Assembly (NCBI GenBank): GCA_903924445.1
Contig: CAIYBQ010000128.1
Location: 1-45,765 of the forward strand
DNA length: 45,765 nucleotides
Reading direction: 5' to 3'
Source: an uncultured Armatimonadota bacterium
Lineage (GTDB): Bacteria > Armatimonadota > Armatimonadia > Armatimonadales > Armatimonadaceae
Shown here: one piece after another, positions 16,407 through 26,500 of the stretch
Position numbering within the stretch: the first letter of the stretch is position 1
How the letters are laid out: each line of letters begins with the position of its first letter
Translations under genes and position numbers: made by a program
Notes under the pieces: model-generated
Databases searched by the model: none
The model's input: only the letters and a program-made list of their open reading frames with translations
What the model was told of the DNA's origin: nothing

Positions 16407-18299
16407 ATGCAATCTGGCAGGTACAGACCCATGATGAACACGAAGAAAGTACACAACGGCAAACGGGCGGCATCGCTCGTCGAAGTCATGGTTGTTCTCG
16501 TCGTCATCCTGATTGGCGTGTTTGCAATCATCCGTGTGTTTCCACTTGGACTTGGCTATCTGGGAACTGCATCCCGGCGTACGATTGCCGTTCGCTTGGG
16601 TCAGGGCATGATGGAGCAGGTAAAGTCGGATTCTGAAAACCTGCCCGATGCTGTCACATACACATACTGGGACAACGGGGCTCCTGTTACGGTCGTTTCC
16701 GAAGACCCTGATGATCTCACGAACCGTGCAGATGGCAATCCGTACTTCTCCGATGTCAACAAAACCCGATTTATTCAAGGTGAGGCGATTAAGATTGGTT
16801 TGCCGACGCCTGGCAACTACGCATCCGGCTACTTTCACAACGTCAAATTCGGGCCCATTTACATGGATCCACAGTTTGGTGACCCTGCTGTTGCTCCTGC
16901 CGGCGTAAACCCGTATCTGTCAGTCTATTCGGGAGCGCTTGATGCCCGAAATAGCCAGGCCGACTCGACGAACGGTCAACGGAGCCCGCTCGCGTATCGC
17001 GGTGCGCTCCGCAGCGCACGCTCTTATGTACTGGATCCCGGTACGGATGGCGGCGGCGCGTACATGCTGGTTCTGCCATCATCTCTTGACCGCTACTTCA
17101 AGGTTGAGTATCTCGTCCTTGTCGATGACGGCTCCGATGACAGTGGGCTGAATGTTCGCCTCGAAACAGAACAGCTGCTCGTACCAGCAAATGCGTTCGC
17201 TTGGGTCAAGCTGCAAAATGTTGCACCGAACGAGTCGATATCGCCAGGTTCTGACATCGTTACCCGAACGTTCCGTCGCCTGCCCGCCGGTACGACATGG
17301 TCAGCCGATGACCCATACGAGTACAAGTTGGCAAGTGCGAACATTTCTGGTGCGCCAGGATCGACGTCCTATGCGAATCTTGGACAGCTAGCCTTCAATC
17401 CGGCTGGAGCAAACTTCACCGAAGATGTAGCCGTTGGTCCCCGTGCCTTCGTTGCCTATGTCGATTACGCGGTGCTTGACTGGCATATCATTCGGGATGA
17501 CCGAGATGTGCCTAGCTCACTGCCAGATGTTGCAGGAGCAGTGCCGGTACGCCTAAGCCTTGCAAAGCTGAAGCGTATTGGGGACACCAATCCTGACAAC
17601 ACGTTCTATGATGGACTCTTCCCACCTGCGGACACTGACCCGACAGCAAACTTTGACATTCGTGTCATCCGCTTGGATACAGGTGTCGTCCTGACGCAGG
17701 GTGAGCATGATCTTCGATCCACAACCGATGCCAATGCGGACTATTGGGTGCGTGATGGCAAGGGTGGAACATGGGATGCAGGCCTTGTCTATCTGAACGT
17801 CAATCGTGTGCAGCCTGGTACGCCGATTCGTATTCTTTACAAAGCCGATGGCGAGTGGGCAGTTGCGTTGCAGAAGGCAGTCGCGACCTACCGAGCCTGG
17901 AATCAATCCCAGCTGGGACGTCCTCCGCTATCCGGCACTGATGGCAATGTTCAGTTCGGTGATCCAACGCGGTTTGGAATTGAAGGGACGCGTCTCTACT
18001 TTGCACGTAGTGAAGTAAACAAGGCTGTCACGGCTCGCTTGGAGCTGGTGGATGCCGCCGGGCAACACACGCGTACAGCGCCGCTTCAGGTTCCGATTTC
18101 CAGCACGGATGGCGATTATGCCACCGCAGACCTTTCACGGTTTATTCCGGCAGGCGTAAGCGACTGGCGAATTGTGGATGGTGCTGTCAAGGGTGTCAGT
18201 GTCAAGGTTAGGGTGATCTGGAAGGATCGAACCATTGATTCTGCGCCATGGCAGATTCAAGATATGGATTCTTACGTCACACAAGGAGTAGTGCAATGA
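16407..18299 (+). CDS. Large prepilin-type protein, GspI/PilV-like
   Basis: A protein of about 630 residues whose N-terminus is a type III signal: basic leader ending KRA, then ASLVEVMVVLVVILIGVFAI with Glu5 and Ala rather than Gly at -1. The following FPLGLGYLGTASRRTIAVRLGQGMMEQ is typical of GspI/PilV minor pilins (small residues, then xxAxxLxQxxME). Usual GspI or PilV proteins have about 120-200 residues, so the remaining 550 or so residues are an added exported domain I do not recognise, rich in Asp, Gly and beta-type sequence. Start ATG 16407 has AGGTAGGA just before it; ATG 16431 or 16434 is possible. It follows the first prepilin gene after about 68 bases, and its stop overlaps the next start (ATGA). 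Confidence 0.83.
   Translation: MQSGRYRPMMNTKKVHNGKRAASLVEVMVVLVVILIGVFAIIRVFPLGLGYLGTASRRTIAVRLGQGMMEQVKSDSENLPDAVTYTYWDNGAPVTVVSEDPDDLTNRADGNPYFSDVNKTRFIQGEAIKIGLPTPGNYASGYFHNVKFGPIYMDPQFGDPAVAPAGVNPYLSVYSGALDARNSQADSTNGQRSPLAYRGALRSARSYVLDPGTDGGGAYMLVLPSSLDRYFKVEYLVLVDDGSDDSGLNVRLETEQLLVPANAFAWVKLQNVAPNESISPGSDIVTRTFRRLPAGTTWSADDPYEYKLASANISGAPGSTSYANLGQLAFNPAGANFTEDVAVGPRAFVAYVDYAVLDWHIIRDDRDVPSSLPDVAGAVPVRLSLAKLKRIGDTNPDNTFYDGLFPPADTDPTANFDIRVIRLDTGVVLTQGEHDLRSTTDANADYWVRDGKGGTWDAGLVYLNVNRVQPGTPIRILYKADGEWAVALQKAVATYRAWNQSQLGRPPLSGTDGNVQFGDPTRFGIEGTRLYFARSEVNKAVTARLELVDAAGQHTRTAPLQVPISSTDGDYATADLSRFIPAGVSDWRIVDGAVKGVSVKVRVIWKDRTIDSAPWQIQDMDSYVTQGVVQ
18283..18288 (+). promoter_or_regulatory. 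Ribosome binding site AAGGAG that fixes the start of the third prepilin gene
   Basis: A perfect AAGGAG lies inside the end of the preceding gene, seven bases before ATG 18296. It supports ATG 18296, which overlaps the previous stop as ATGA, over the longer in-frame reading from 18248. Confidence 0.85.
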
Positions 18300-20503
18300 T
18301 CAATCGCAGTGCATTGATGCCGGTTGAGCTGCAATCTGTACAAGTCCTTGGTAAACGCCAAGCATCTGTTGCAATGCGCTACGCGCGGTTGTCCCGTGCC
18401 TTTACGCTCACTGAGCTCCTTGTGGTTATCGCAATCACAACAATTCTCCTCGGATTGTTGTTTGTGCCAATCATCCAAGGCTTCAACATCACACGCCGGG
18501 CTGCTGCTGAGACCGCAGCGCAGGCTGCTGTCCGGACTGGTCTCGAACGGATTTCCCGTGACTTGTCACAGGCTGTCTATGTCTTTGACAACAGCGCAAC
18601 GCCGATTTTGATGCCACTTTCACGCACATTTCCTATCGGTCCGGGCGGGGCTAACACCAACCAACCCCATATTCTGTTCGCGAAGATTGACTTTGTACCT
18701 CGCGGTGGAAAAGCACCTTCGGCGAGCGTCATAGACCCGACGACGGGTGAGCCAATGTCTGGGAAGACGCTGACATTGCCGCTGGCAAACGGAACACGGG
18801 TCATTCGGTACTTTCTTGGACTCCGACGTAACCTCGATGCAGCCGGTGCTGTCAAGCCGTATCTGAACCAATATGAGTTCAGCTCACGAGCGGATGGTGG
18901 CAACCCTGACAATGAGCATAATCCGCTCATCGTCTACCGGGCTGAGTTTGATCCTAAGGATCCTAATCTCTTTGACCTTGCCAATTACGGTAGTGTCGTC
19001 GATGGAGATGGCGGCTTTAACGACCCGGCATTTTTCTACAACACAAATCCTGCGCCAAATGGCCGCTCCTACGCACAGAACTGGAGAGACATCGCGAGTC
19101 CTCTGGTTGACTCTGATAAGGCAGATATGCTCGCGTGGCGCCGTGATGGCTCCGGTGCGCTCGTCACAGAAGCTCCATTCCGAACGCTTGTGACATTCAC
19201 ACCAGGAACGATTGTCGGCGATACCGCGACGCCTGGATTCATGAATAATGCAGCGGCGGAAGCGCCTGGTGCTGTGCCAACACGCTACAGAACCAAAAAT
19301 GGACAGTGGGCGCTTCCATATAGCGTAACGTTCTACCGCGCAGCGGGTGGGGCAGGACAGTCGCGTCCATCGTTTGGTGAGCTTCGTATCAGGTTTGAGA
19401 ATGAGCCTCAAGTCGATGGATCTACACGCCTCCGTGTCGTACCGACGGCAGCATCCGGAAGCCTTTCAGTAACACCTGAGCAGTTCTACACTGCGATTTC
19501 GCCAACGAGCGGAAAGTTGTTCGTCAAGACTCCGAACCTGTCGTTCCAGGTAGATGCGCGTACTGGCGCCATTGAAACTGGTTTCCAGCCGGTGGCTGGT
19601 ACAGGCGGCGGTGTTCCAATGCTGAACGCTGGCGGTGTGATTGGACCGATGACCGCTAGTGTTTATCCGCTGCGTGGTGATTTGATTCCATTGATTATGC
19701 GGATGGTCTCTCGGGATCCAAATGCTGGGACAAATGGAGTTCCCACGAATCAGGGTCTAACTGCGATTGCACCGTTCGGTCTTGGTGATGTAGCACCGTA
19801 TTACCCGCTCTCTGGCGCGACGTTACCTGTGGCGACTGCATCCCCAATGCAAGTCTTTGGCAATGTAGTAGGAGGCGCGATTGCATCGGGCGGCGGTTTG
19901 ATGATCACCCCAGGCAGCGAGCGTGTGCAGGCTCCGGATCTCCAACAGGGAAGTTCGTCAATCGCAAATCTCGTCACTTGGTACCGTGCTGCTGGTGCTA
20001 CTACATCAATCGCGAAGAAGGCTACACAGCTGGATGATGTTCTTGACGCATCCGGTGGTATCCGTAAGCGATGGACAGTAACGGGTGGACAACGCAATTA
20101 CATCTTGGACCAAGATACGCAAGTCAATCAGAGCGCGATGTTGCTATTCGATGAACCGAATGGTCCAGGATTGCCAGCCAAATCAATCACTGATGGGAAC
20201 ACAATCGCTGAAAGAGAAGTCAGACTTACCTATCTCTGGCAGAACAACTATGCACGACGCATTGGTGGTGATCAGAATGGATGGCCTGTAGATGCATCCG
20301 ATCATACACTCATCGATCTCGCTGGTGGTGCTACGAATGGCAAACAGACGTTAGTTGTCGAACCGGATGTTGTCAAAGTCGATTACAGCACTCGTTCACA
20401 GCTGGTGATTCAGTACGGTGTGAATGTCTATGATGGTGCGAGTAAGCGTGCAACAACAATGCAGCTTTCTGACCGCGTTAAAGTCGGCAATTTAGGACGG
20501 TAG
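18296..20503 (+). CDS. Large prepilin-type protein, GspJ/PilW-like
   Basis: A 735-residue protein with a prepilin N-terminus. A long basic leader (about 37 residues) ends LSRA, followed by FTLTELLVVIAITTILLGLLF with Glu5 and Ala at -1. The helix continues as RRAAAETAAQAAVRTGLERI then SRDLSQAV, the RxxLERxxRDL pattern of GspJ/PilW minor pilins. Usual GspJ or PilW have about 200-350 residues, so the C-terminal part is greatly enlarged and includes Gly/Ala/Pro-rich stretches. The C-terminal part has no match I recognise. The overlap with the gene before (ATGA) and a 5-base gap to the next gene indicate one transcript and probable translational coupling. Confidence 0.85.
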   Translation: MINRSALMPVELQSVQVLGKRQASVAMRYARLSRAFTLTELLVVIAITTILLGLLFVPIIQGFNITRRAAAETAAQAAVRTGLERISRDLSQAVYVFDNSATPILMPLSRTFPIGPGGANTNQPHILFAKIDFVPRGGKAPSASVIDPTTGEPMSGKTLTLPLANGTRVIRYFLGLRRNLDAAGAVKPYLNQYEFSSRADGGNPDNEHNPLIVYRAEFDPKDPNLFDLANYGSVVDGDGGFNDPAFFYNTNPAPNGRSYAQNWRDIASPLVDSDKADMLAWRRDGSGALVTEAPFRTLVTFTPGTIVGDTATPGFMNNAAAEAPGAVPTRYRTKNGQWALPYSVTFYRAAGGAGQSRPSFGELRIRFENEPQVDGSTRLRVVPTAASGSLSVTPEQFYTAISPTSGKLFVKTPNLSFQVDARTGAIETGFQPVAGTGGGVPMLNAGGVIGPMTASVYPLRGDLIPLIMRMVSRDPNAGTNGVPTNQGLTAIAPFGLGDVAPYYPLSGATLPVATASPMQVFGNVVGGAIASGGGLMITPGSERVQAPDLQQGSSSIANLVTWYRAAGATTSIAKKATQLDDVLDASGGIRKRWTVTGGQRNYILDQDTQVNQSAMLLFDEPNGPGLPAKSITDGNTIAEREVRLTYLWQNNYARRIGGDQNGWPVDASDHTLIDLAGGATNGKQTLVVEPDVVKVDYSTRSQLVIQYGVNVYDGASKRATTMQLSDRVKVGNLGR

Positions 20504-20508
20504 TCAAG

Positions 20509-23500
20509 ATGCACGGAAACACGATCCCCGGGTTTAGGACAAACCGACGACATCGCGAAGGTGGACAATCGCTCACGGTTGCCGTCGTTGTGATGTTCCT
20601 CCTGCTGTTTATTGCTGGACTTTTCATTGCGTTGGTCATTAACAACCTTCGCAACACAAAAGATGCAGCACAGCGCGTTAACGCGACAAAGTATGCTGAA
20701 GCCGGTCTTCGTTATCTCGATGAGCAGTTAACTAAGTCCCCAGAGGGTGCTGACTGGCGTCCAAACCCGAACGATCCACTCGGTGACCAGAACCCGGCGG
20801 CTGATCCTACAGATGCAGTCAACGATGTCGATCCAAATGATCCAGACTACGAATGGCTCGCGGAAGTGTTTCCGGGGCGTGATGGCTACGCCGCAGATGG
20901 TACTCCTCAGGACTTTGGACCGTATACGCGCGTTGAGTTTGGTGGACCAACACCGTCGCAAGGCAATCTTGGTGGTCGGGCACTCGTTCGCGTCGCCTAT
21001 CGTCCTGTAACAAAGGACGCTCTCAATTCCACGCCTGACCAAAAGTACCTACGACTTGACTCCGTCGGACGTGTAGGAAGCATAGATCCTGCCGACCCGA
21101 CGACATTTGGCAACACAGAAGCAAAAGGCCTTCGCCGTGAGCTGTTAGCTTACAAGGCAATCGGCTTGACGGATTACATCCGCTGGTTTACCAATAAGGA
21201 CAATCGAACCGTCCCTGCGACCATCGGGTCAGTCAATACCGTTGTTGACACCCCGGTTGACACCGCTGGTGGAACCCGACCTGTTACAGCGCCTGTTGAG
21301 CGTGAGATTATCAACTACTTTGATGGTCCTATCCGCGCAAATGGCAATCTTGCGTTCTACGGTGTCAATGTGCTTACCTTGGATGCCCGCCGAAACGATG
21401 CTGTTGAAGTGAATGGAACAATCAGCCTTAATGGTCTGGATGATGCGGCGGCGACAGTAACAGCGACAGATCCGACCCGGGTGTACCTTAATGTTGCAGC
21501 TAGCGGCGTACCTAGCGTGCTCCCAAGTCTGTCCGCAAACTTTACGACCATCAGTGGTCTGGTACGTGACAATCCATCCGGCGGTGATGTAACCGAGCTC
21601 AACGGCTTGGATAAGAACCTCCGAACGGTCGCGCGTCTTGAAGCACCTCGCCTCGATGAACAAATCGGACCGAATGGCCTTACCCGCTATCGGTCGCTGA
21701 CACAGTTTTCAGAACCCCTTGCGTCAAAGCATATGACGACATCAGATGCAAGTGACCTCGCAGCTCTCGGCGCAGAGCTTCCTGGACAGGTTGGCTGGGG
21801 CAGCGGTCTCTACATCAACAACCGTGAGGATGTGCAACGGGAATCCGAAAGCCTCCTTGGTGCCTATTCCCTTCGGAGCGATTGGTTGAATCCAGGTGGT
21901 TCTGCGTACTGGCGTGGCGACTTTAAGTATGTGCCACCGGCAGTCACAATCACATTCCATCCTCGCTATGTCAAGATTGACCGTTCACCAACAAGCGTTG
22001 GCCGTTCGCCATTCCGAAATCCATCAGGCCGCCGGTTGTCCGGTAGTAGCACGATTATTCGCTACTCCGGGCCCAGCGATACCGCTCCAGCGGCTGGACT
22101 CAATCAAAATGGCAACCTGGTCTACAAATTTAAGGGATATCCAACCGAGCAAGCCACAGTCAACGGCGTAACCGTAAACAAGGGCGAACTTGTAATTTTC
22201 GCTGAAGGGAACGTCCGTGTAAAGGGAACCGTCGGTGGACGGGATCCAGAAACGGGTGAGCTCTACGTTCGCAACATCACCCTGGTATCCAATGAGAATA
22301 TCTATGTCGATGGAAACCTCCTCAGAGATAATCTGTCTGCATCCAACCCCGGCGACTTTGCGGTTCAGGGGCAATCATCCATTGCTCTGCTGGCACGGAA
22401 CTATGTCGCAGTAAACTCCACGCAGTTCATGTCACCTGATGAAGGACTTGTCAAAGCAGAAGAAGTTGGCTCGGATGCAAAGGCCTTGTTCCTTTCCGCC
22501 AATGCTGCGAACCGGAGCCATGGCGTACGCATCAATGCGGGTCCAATTGATGACAAGGGGACATCACCTTGGGGTGGGACGACTCCGTTCTACACACCTC
22601 GACTGTTCATGCGTCATTCTGCAGAAACAAATGCTGGCACGGCAGTGTCCTTCTCCTTGAATGACAATAACGGTGTTCCGAATCCATTGGTTCTCAATGT
22701 TCCCGGACGGGTGATTGGCGCTGGAAACGCTACATTGCTCCTTGGTGGACCAGCTCAAAATGCCGGTGCATACATCGACGATGTAATTCAGCTCGACACC
22801 AACCTGATGTTCCCGACGCACACCAGCCCGGTTACGGTGGGGAGTGCCGTTGGTATAGACAATGTCCTCAGAGTCTACTTTGATATCAGTGCAGGAATCA
22901 GCAACCAATCGGACTACCGAGTGACACGTATTGGTGTTGCTCCACTTGATGTCCGTGTCGAAGCTTTGATGTATGCGCAGGACCGGTCGTTCTTTATCAT
23001 CCCCGGACCATGGTTCAACCCAGATCCAAATGATACGTACGAGCGGTACGCGGTGAGTGATCCAAATCGCGGTGGGGCGCCTCGCTTGTCGCGCAGCGGT
23101 GATGCTCCTGGTAACGCCCGGATCAACCCAAGGTATCCGTTCTACGGACAACCGATGGACATCCGCTTGACGTTCTTCGGAGCCATCGCGGAAAATATGC
23201 CAGCTGAAATCGGAGACCAGGCTGCGTGGCTCGAAAAATGGGGATGGATTCCACATTACTACGGTTCCACCGGTCTTCCAGTGGCGCCTGGTTACAGCAG
23301 CTCTGGTGTGGTTGAACAAACCATCCATGGACAGAACTCGCCGCAGGCTAGTTTGAGAGGTCCACAAGGTTCTGGAGCTGGAATCGTCTACGAATATGAT
23401 TCACGATGGGAAGCGCCTGGAACCATTCGCTTGGATGCTTACAAGCGCCAGCTTCCACTCGCACCACGGCTTCCAACAGCCCCTGGATTACTCTACGTTG

Positions 23501-23523
23501 GCGAAGATCCACAGAATCGGTGA
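20509..23523 (+). CDS. Very large GspK/PilX-like pseudopilin
   Basis: A 1004-residue protein with a short basic leader ending in EGG, then QSLTVAVVVMFLLLFIAGLF, an N-terminal hydrophobic helix without Glu5. Lack of Glu5 is a hallmark of GspK, the tip pseudopilin of type II secretion. The helix is followed by KDAAQRVNATKYAEAGLRYL, the A/AEAGL pattern of GspK/PilX. An acidic Asn-Pro-Asp-rich linker (about residues 84-120) follows. Around residues 550-620 a beta-solenoid-like segment (LVIFAEGNVRVKGTV, then NITLVSNENIYVDGNL) resembles the DUF4900 type found on some PilX-like proteins. GspK is normally about 320 and PilX about 170 residues, so this one is at least three times larger. It ends TGA, sharing bases with an ATG at 23523. 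Confidence 0.82.
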   Translation: MHGNTIPGFRTNRRHREGGQSLTVAVVVMFLLLFIAGLFIALVINNLRNTKDAAQRVNATKYAEAGLRYLDEQLTKSPEGADWRPNPNDPLGDQNPAADPTDAVNDVDPNDPDYEWLAEVFPGRDGYAADGTPQDFGPYTRVEFGGPTPSQGNLGGRALVRVAYRPVTKDALNSTPDQKYLRLDSVGRVGSIDPADPTTFGNTEAKGLRRELLAYKAIGLTDYIRWFTNKDNRTVPATIGSVNTVVDTPVDTAGGTRPVTAPVEREIINYFDGPIRANGNLAFYGVNVLTLDARRNDAVEVNGTISLNGLDDAAATVTATDPTRVYLNVAASGVPSVLPSLSANFTTISGLVRDNPSGGDVTELNGLDKNLRTVARLEAPRLDEQIGPNGLTRYRSLTQFSEPLASKHMTTSDASDLAALGAELPGQVGWGSGLYINNREDVQRESESLLGAYSLRSDWLNPGGSAYWRGDFKYVPPAVTITFHPRYVKIDRSPTSVGRSPFRNPSGRRLSGSSTIIRYSGPSDTAPAAGLNQNGNLVYKFKGYPTEQATVNGVTVNKGELVIFAEGNVRVKGTVGGRDPETGELYVRNITLVSNENIYVDGNLLRDNLSASNPGDFAVQGQSSIALLARNYVAVNSTQFMSPDEGLVKAEEVGSDAKALFLSANAANRSHGVRINAGPIDDKGTSPWGGTTPFYTPRLFMRHSAETNAGTAVSFSLNDNNGVPNPLVLNVPGRVIGAGNATLLLGGPAQNAGAYIDDVIQLDTNLMFPTHTSPVTVGSAVGIDNVLRVYFDISAGISNQSDYRVTRIGVAPLDVRVEALMYAQDRSFFIIPGPWFNPDPNDTYERYAVSDPNRGGAPRLSRSGDAPGNARINPRYPFYGQPMDIRLTFFGAIAENMPAEIGDQAAWLEKWGWIPHYYGSTGLPVAPGYSSSGVVEQTIHGQNSPQASLRGPQGSGAGIVYEYDSRWEAPGTIRLDAYKRQLPLAPRLPTAPGLLYVGEDPQNR

Positions 23524-23549
23524 TGGATACAGGATTAGGAACGATAACC

Positions 23550-26500
23550 ATGCAATGGCTTGATCGGAAAATCACACAGGTAAAGGCTGGCTGGATTGCA
23601 ACGTGCAGCAAAGGGCTAATCGCGCTTGCTGCATTATCCTGTCTTGGCACAGCATCCAGCGCTGATATCACGACCTACTCCACCAACAAACGTGTCTTTA
23701 AAGTTGGTGTACTCCTTGTGGATTCAACGGGATTCAACTTCGCGACTAATCCACCTGCACCACTGCCGGGTGGACCTGAAAATCCAGATCCTCACGTATT
23801 CTATGTTGCTGATTCACGACAGGACCTCAAGCCCGCTAACTGGGAGCTGATCAACCCATTGGCACCGAAGACTGTCACATCGGATATCTATGCTCGCTGG
23901 AGCCAGCCCGGTACAGGACGTGATCAAGCACATCCTTATAAGGTAGGCCAGCAAGTCACCAAGGATATGGCTTGCTACTGGGAAGTGAAGCTTTCGTCTG
24001 CATCAGTAGCTGATCTAGCACAATTTGACTTGCTGTTCGTAACAAACCATCGCACTGTTTTCCTAACACCGGAAGACCGCGAAAAGCTCCGCAAAGTCGT
24101 GGATGCAGGTGCTGTTTTGTGGATGGAAGACTGCTCCCGGATGCGCCTTCATCCGCGGGCACCATTTTTCCTTGAAGATGTTCAGTTTACGAGTGGTGGT
24201 GGTCAGGGCAAGCCTGTCGTTTATATGCCGGGCCATCCCCTGCTGAATCAGCCGTATGCACTCAGCGCACGTGACATCAATCGACTTGGTGATGCTAACT
24301 ATGGTGGGGGACGCGCAATTGCCTCGCATCGCCCTGGTGCTCTGCTTGCAACCGATGCTCCTCTCCTAGCACGTCCAAACCCGCAGGTCTTGCACAACGT
24401 GGTTGGAAACTCGGCAGTCGTTTCATCGACTGGTGAGTATCTCCCGTACATCGCTGCCGGCTCCTATGGAAGTGGTGGAGTCCTGATCACTGCAGGTGAC
24501 AGTGGCTGCGACATAAATGACTATGTCGGTGGTGTCAATATCGGAGCTGGTGGAAACTCCGGCGCATATTCAGGGAAGAATCTCTGGGCTGCACAAAGCG
24601 AAGATCTGCGCTTCGTTTACAACGCGATTGCTTGGGGGTCATCAAGCACCTCCTATCGTAAGAACAACCGTCGCGTTGGAGCCAGCCTCGAAATGGTTGG
24701 TGCTCCACTAATCGATGGCTTTGCTGTTGTTCCGACTTCCGTTGATCCTGCGTTCTCATCGGTTACCTCTCCGCTTGTAACACAAGGTCTTACGATCGCA
24801 TCTGGCGTAAGCGGCGGAGTCGGATTTGTGCGTGCCTACATTTCGCAGCCGTCCTTGGCTGCTGGTGACCGTGGACTTCCCGACCTCATCTTTGGCACGG
24901 CTTGGGATGAAGTATGGCGAGCGCCTATCGGAAGCGCAGGTGTCCCATCTACACCTGTATCCGCTCAGATCTACGTTGGGCTTCCTGCTCCAGTAGAAGT
25001 TGTCTTTGTGACGCTCGGGGATGGAACTCTCGCACGTGTTCCGATGCAATCCAAAGATGACGCGGGTAATCTGCTTGCGCTTCCTGTCGTTGAGACGAAT
25101 GCTCCAGTAGCAATCGGATCGCCATCTACGTACGAGAAGACAGCCTACAACGCTGCTCCAGCACCCGTCGTTTTCGAAAATCGTGTCTATGTAGTTGAGC
25201 CATCGGGATTAGTCCGCTGTGTGGATGCCCGAACGCTGACGACACTCTGGTGGAGCCATACCGAAGCGCTGAACCCAAGCGTAACGCCAAAGGGAACTCC
25301 AACACTGGGCGTCTCGCGACAGGATGTTGGGCAAGTTGGGTTTGGCCGCCGGGATGCATCGATTGCAAGCCGGTCAAATGGCAATACAAACGACGTGATG
25401 CTTTACACACCAGTTGTTGATGCAGACGGCAATGCGCATATCTATGCTTACTGGCTTGGAACGCGCCATGAAGTGGTTCGCACCGATGAGGGCGCGAGTG
25501 GAAACTACCGTACCCGTGTTGCACTGGACAACTCAGCGCCGGTAAACAATCGCCACTACGTAGCGCTCGGTAGGCCTGAGTTCATTACGCCAAGAGTTCG
25601 GGTTTATGACAGCGCTGATGCGATGAATCTCGGCGTATTGTCGACATCCTATTTCGGGACGTTCCGAGCGGATGGCTCAGGATTTGTTGAGGTACGTGGT
25701 ACGAACGGTGATGTTCCAGTCGGTCCTCGTCCTGTGATTTCCGTTGACTACGATGTTATGTATGTCACTGAGGATGCGACGCCTCCAGGCCTCGAAGAGG
25801 GAATCGGTGCACGCCTCGGACAACCATTGGTCATTCCTCAGCTGGATGTGACGCCGGTATCGAGTGGTCTTGACACGGTCGCAATGACAAACGAAGACCT
25901 CCTCGTCTTTGCTGTCCGTCAAACCAATGACCGCAACGGCTCTGGGCTCACAAGCATCATAGGAGTCAATGAGCAGTTCTCTGTTGGTGCGACAAAGTTC
26001 CGTCAGAATGTTGCTATTCTCGAGGACGTAGCTCCTATTAGTGCGCCTGTTGACCGACGAGTGGTCACCGAACTGCCGACATTGCGTAACCGTTTGATCT
26101 TTACTGGCGGAATCAGTACCAGCATGGGGGCAATCCTGGCTCCTGCCTGGGAAGGCCTTACCAATGTTCGTATTATGGGAAGCCCTGCAGTTTCTGCCGA
26201 TGGCATCTCATATGTCGTTGCACAGGCAACATCCGTTGCTAACAACGGTACGGTCTCTGTCATGATTGCGCTTCAGATGGACAAGGATGTCACACTCAAC
26301 CTCCCTGAAGCATACAACCCTGCCTACCCAGTGTCCGTTCGTCAATACAATGCGTTGACGTATCCGGCAACAGGTTCAGATCCTGTCCAAACGACGACAG
26401 CCATTCTTCCTGCGAACGCGGTGGACAATGTTGTTTCGTCTGTTCAGCTGACTGGCGATGCAAAGCGGGGCAAGATAACCGTCACCGATATGCGTCATCC

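Noticed and set aside
22564..23367. Antisense open frame of 267 codons inside the GspK-like gene
   Set aside because: Trp/Arg/His-rich composition typical of antisense translation, and no ribosome site or motif; the plus frame is open for 1004 codons.
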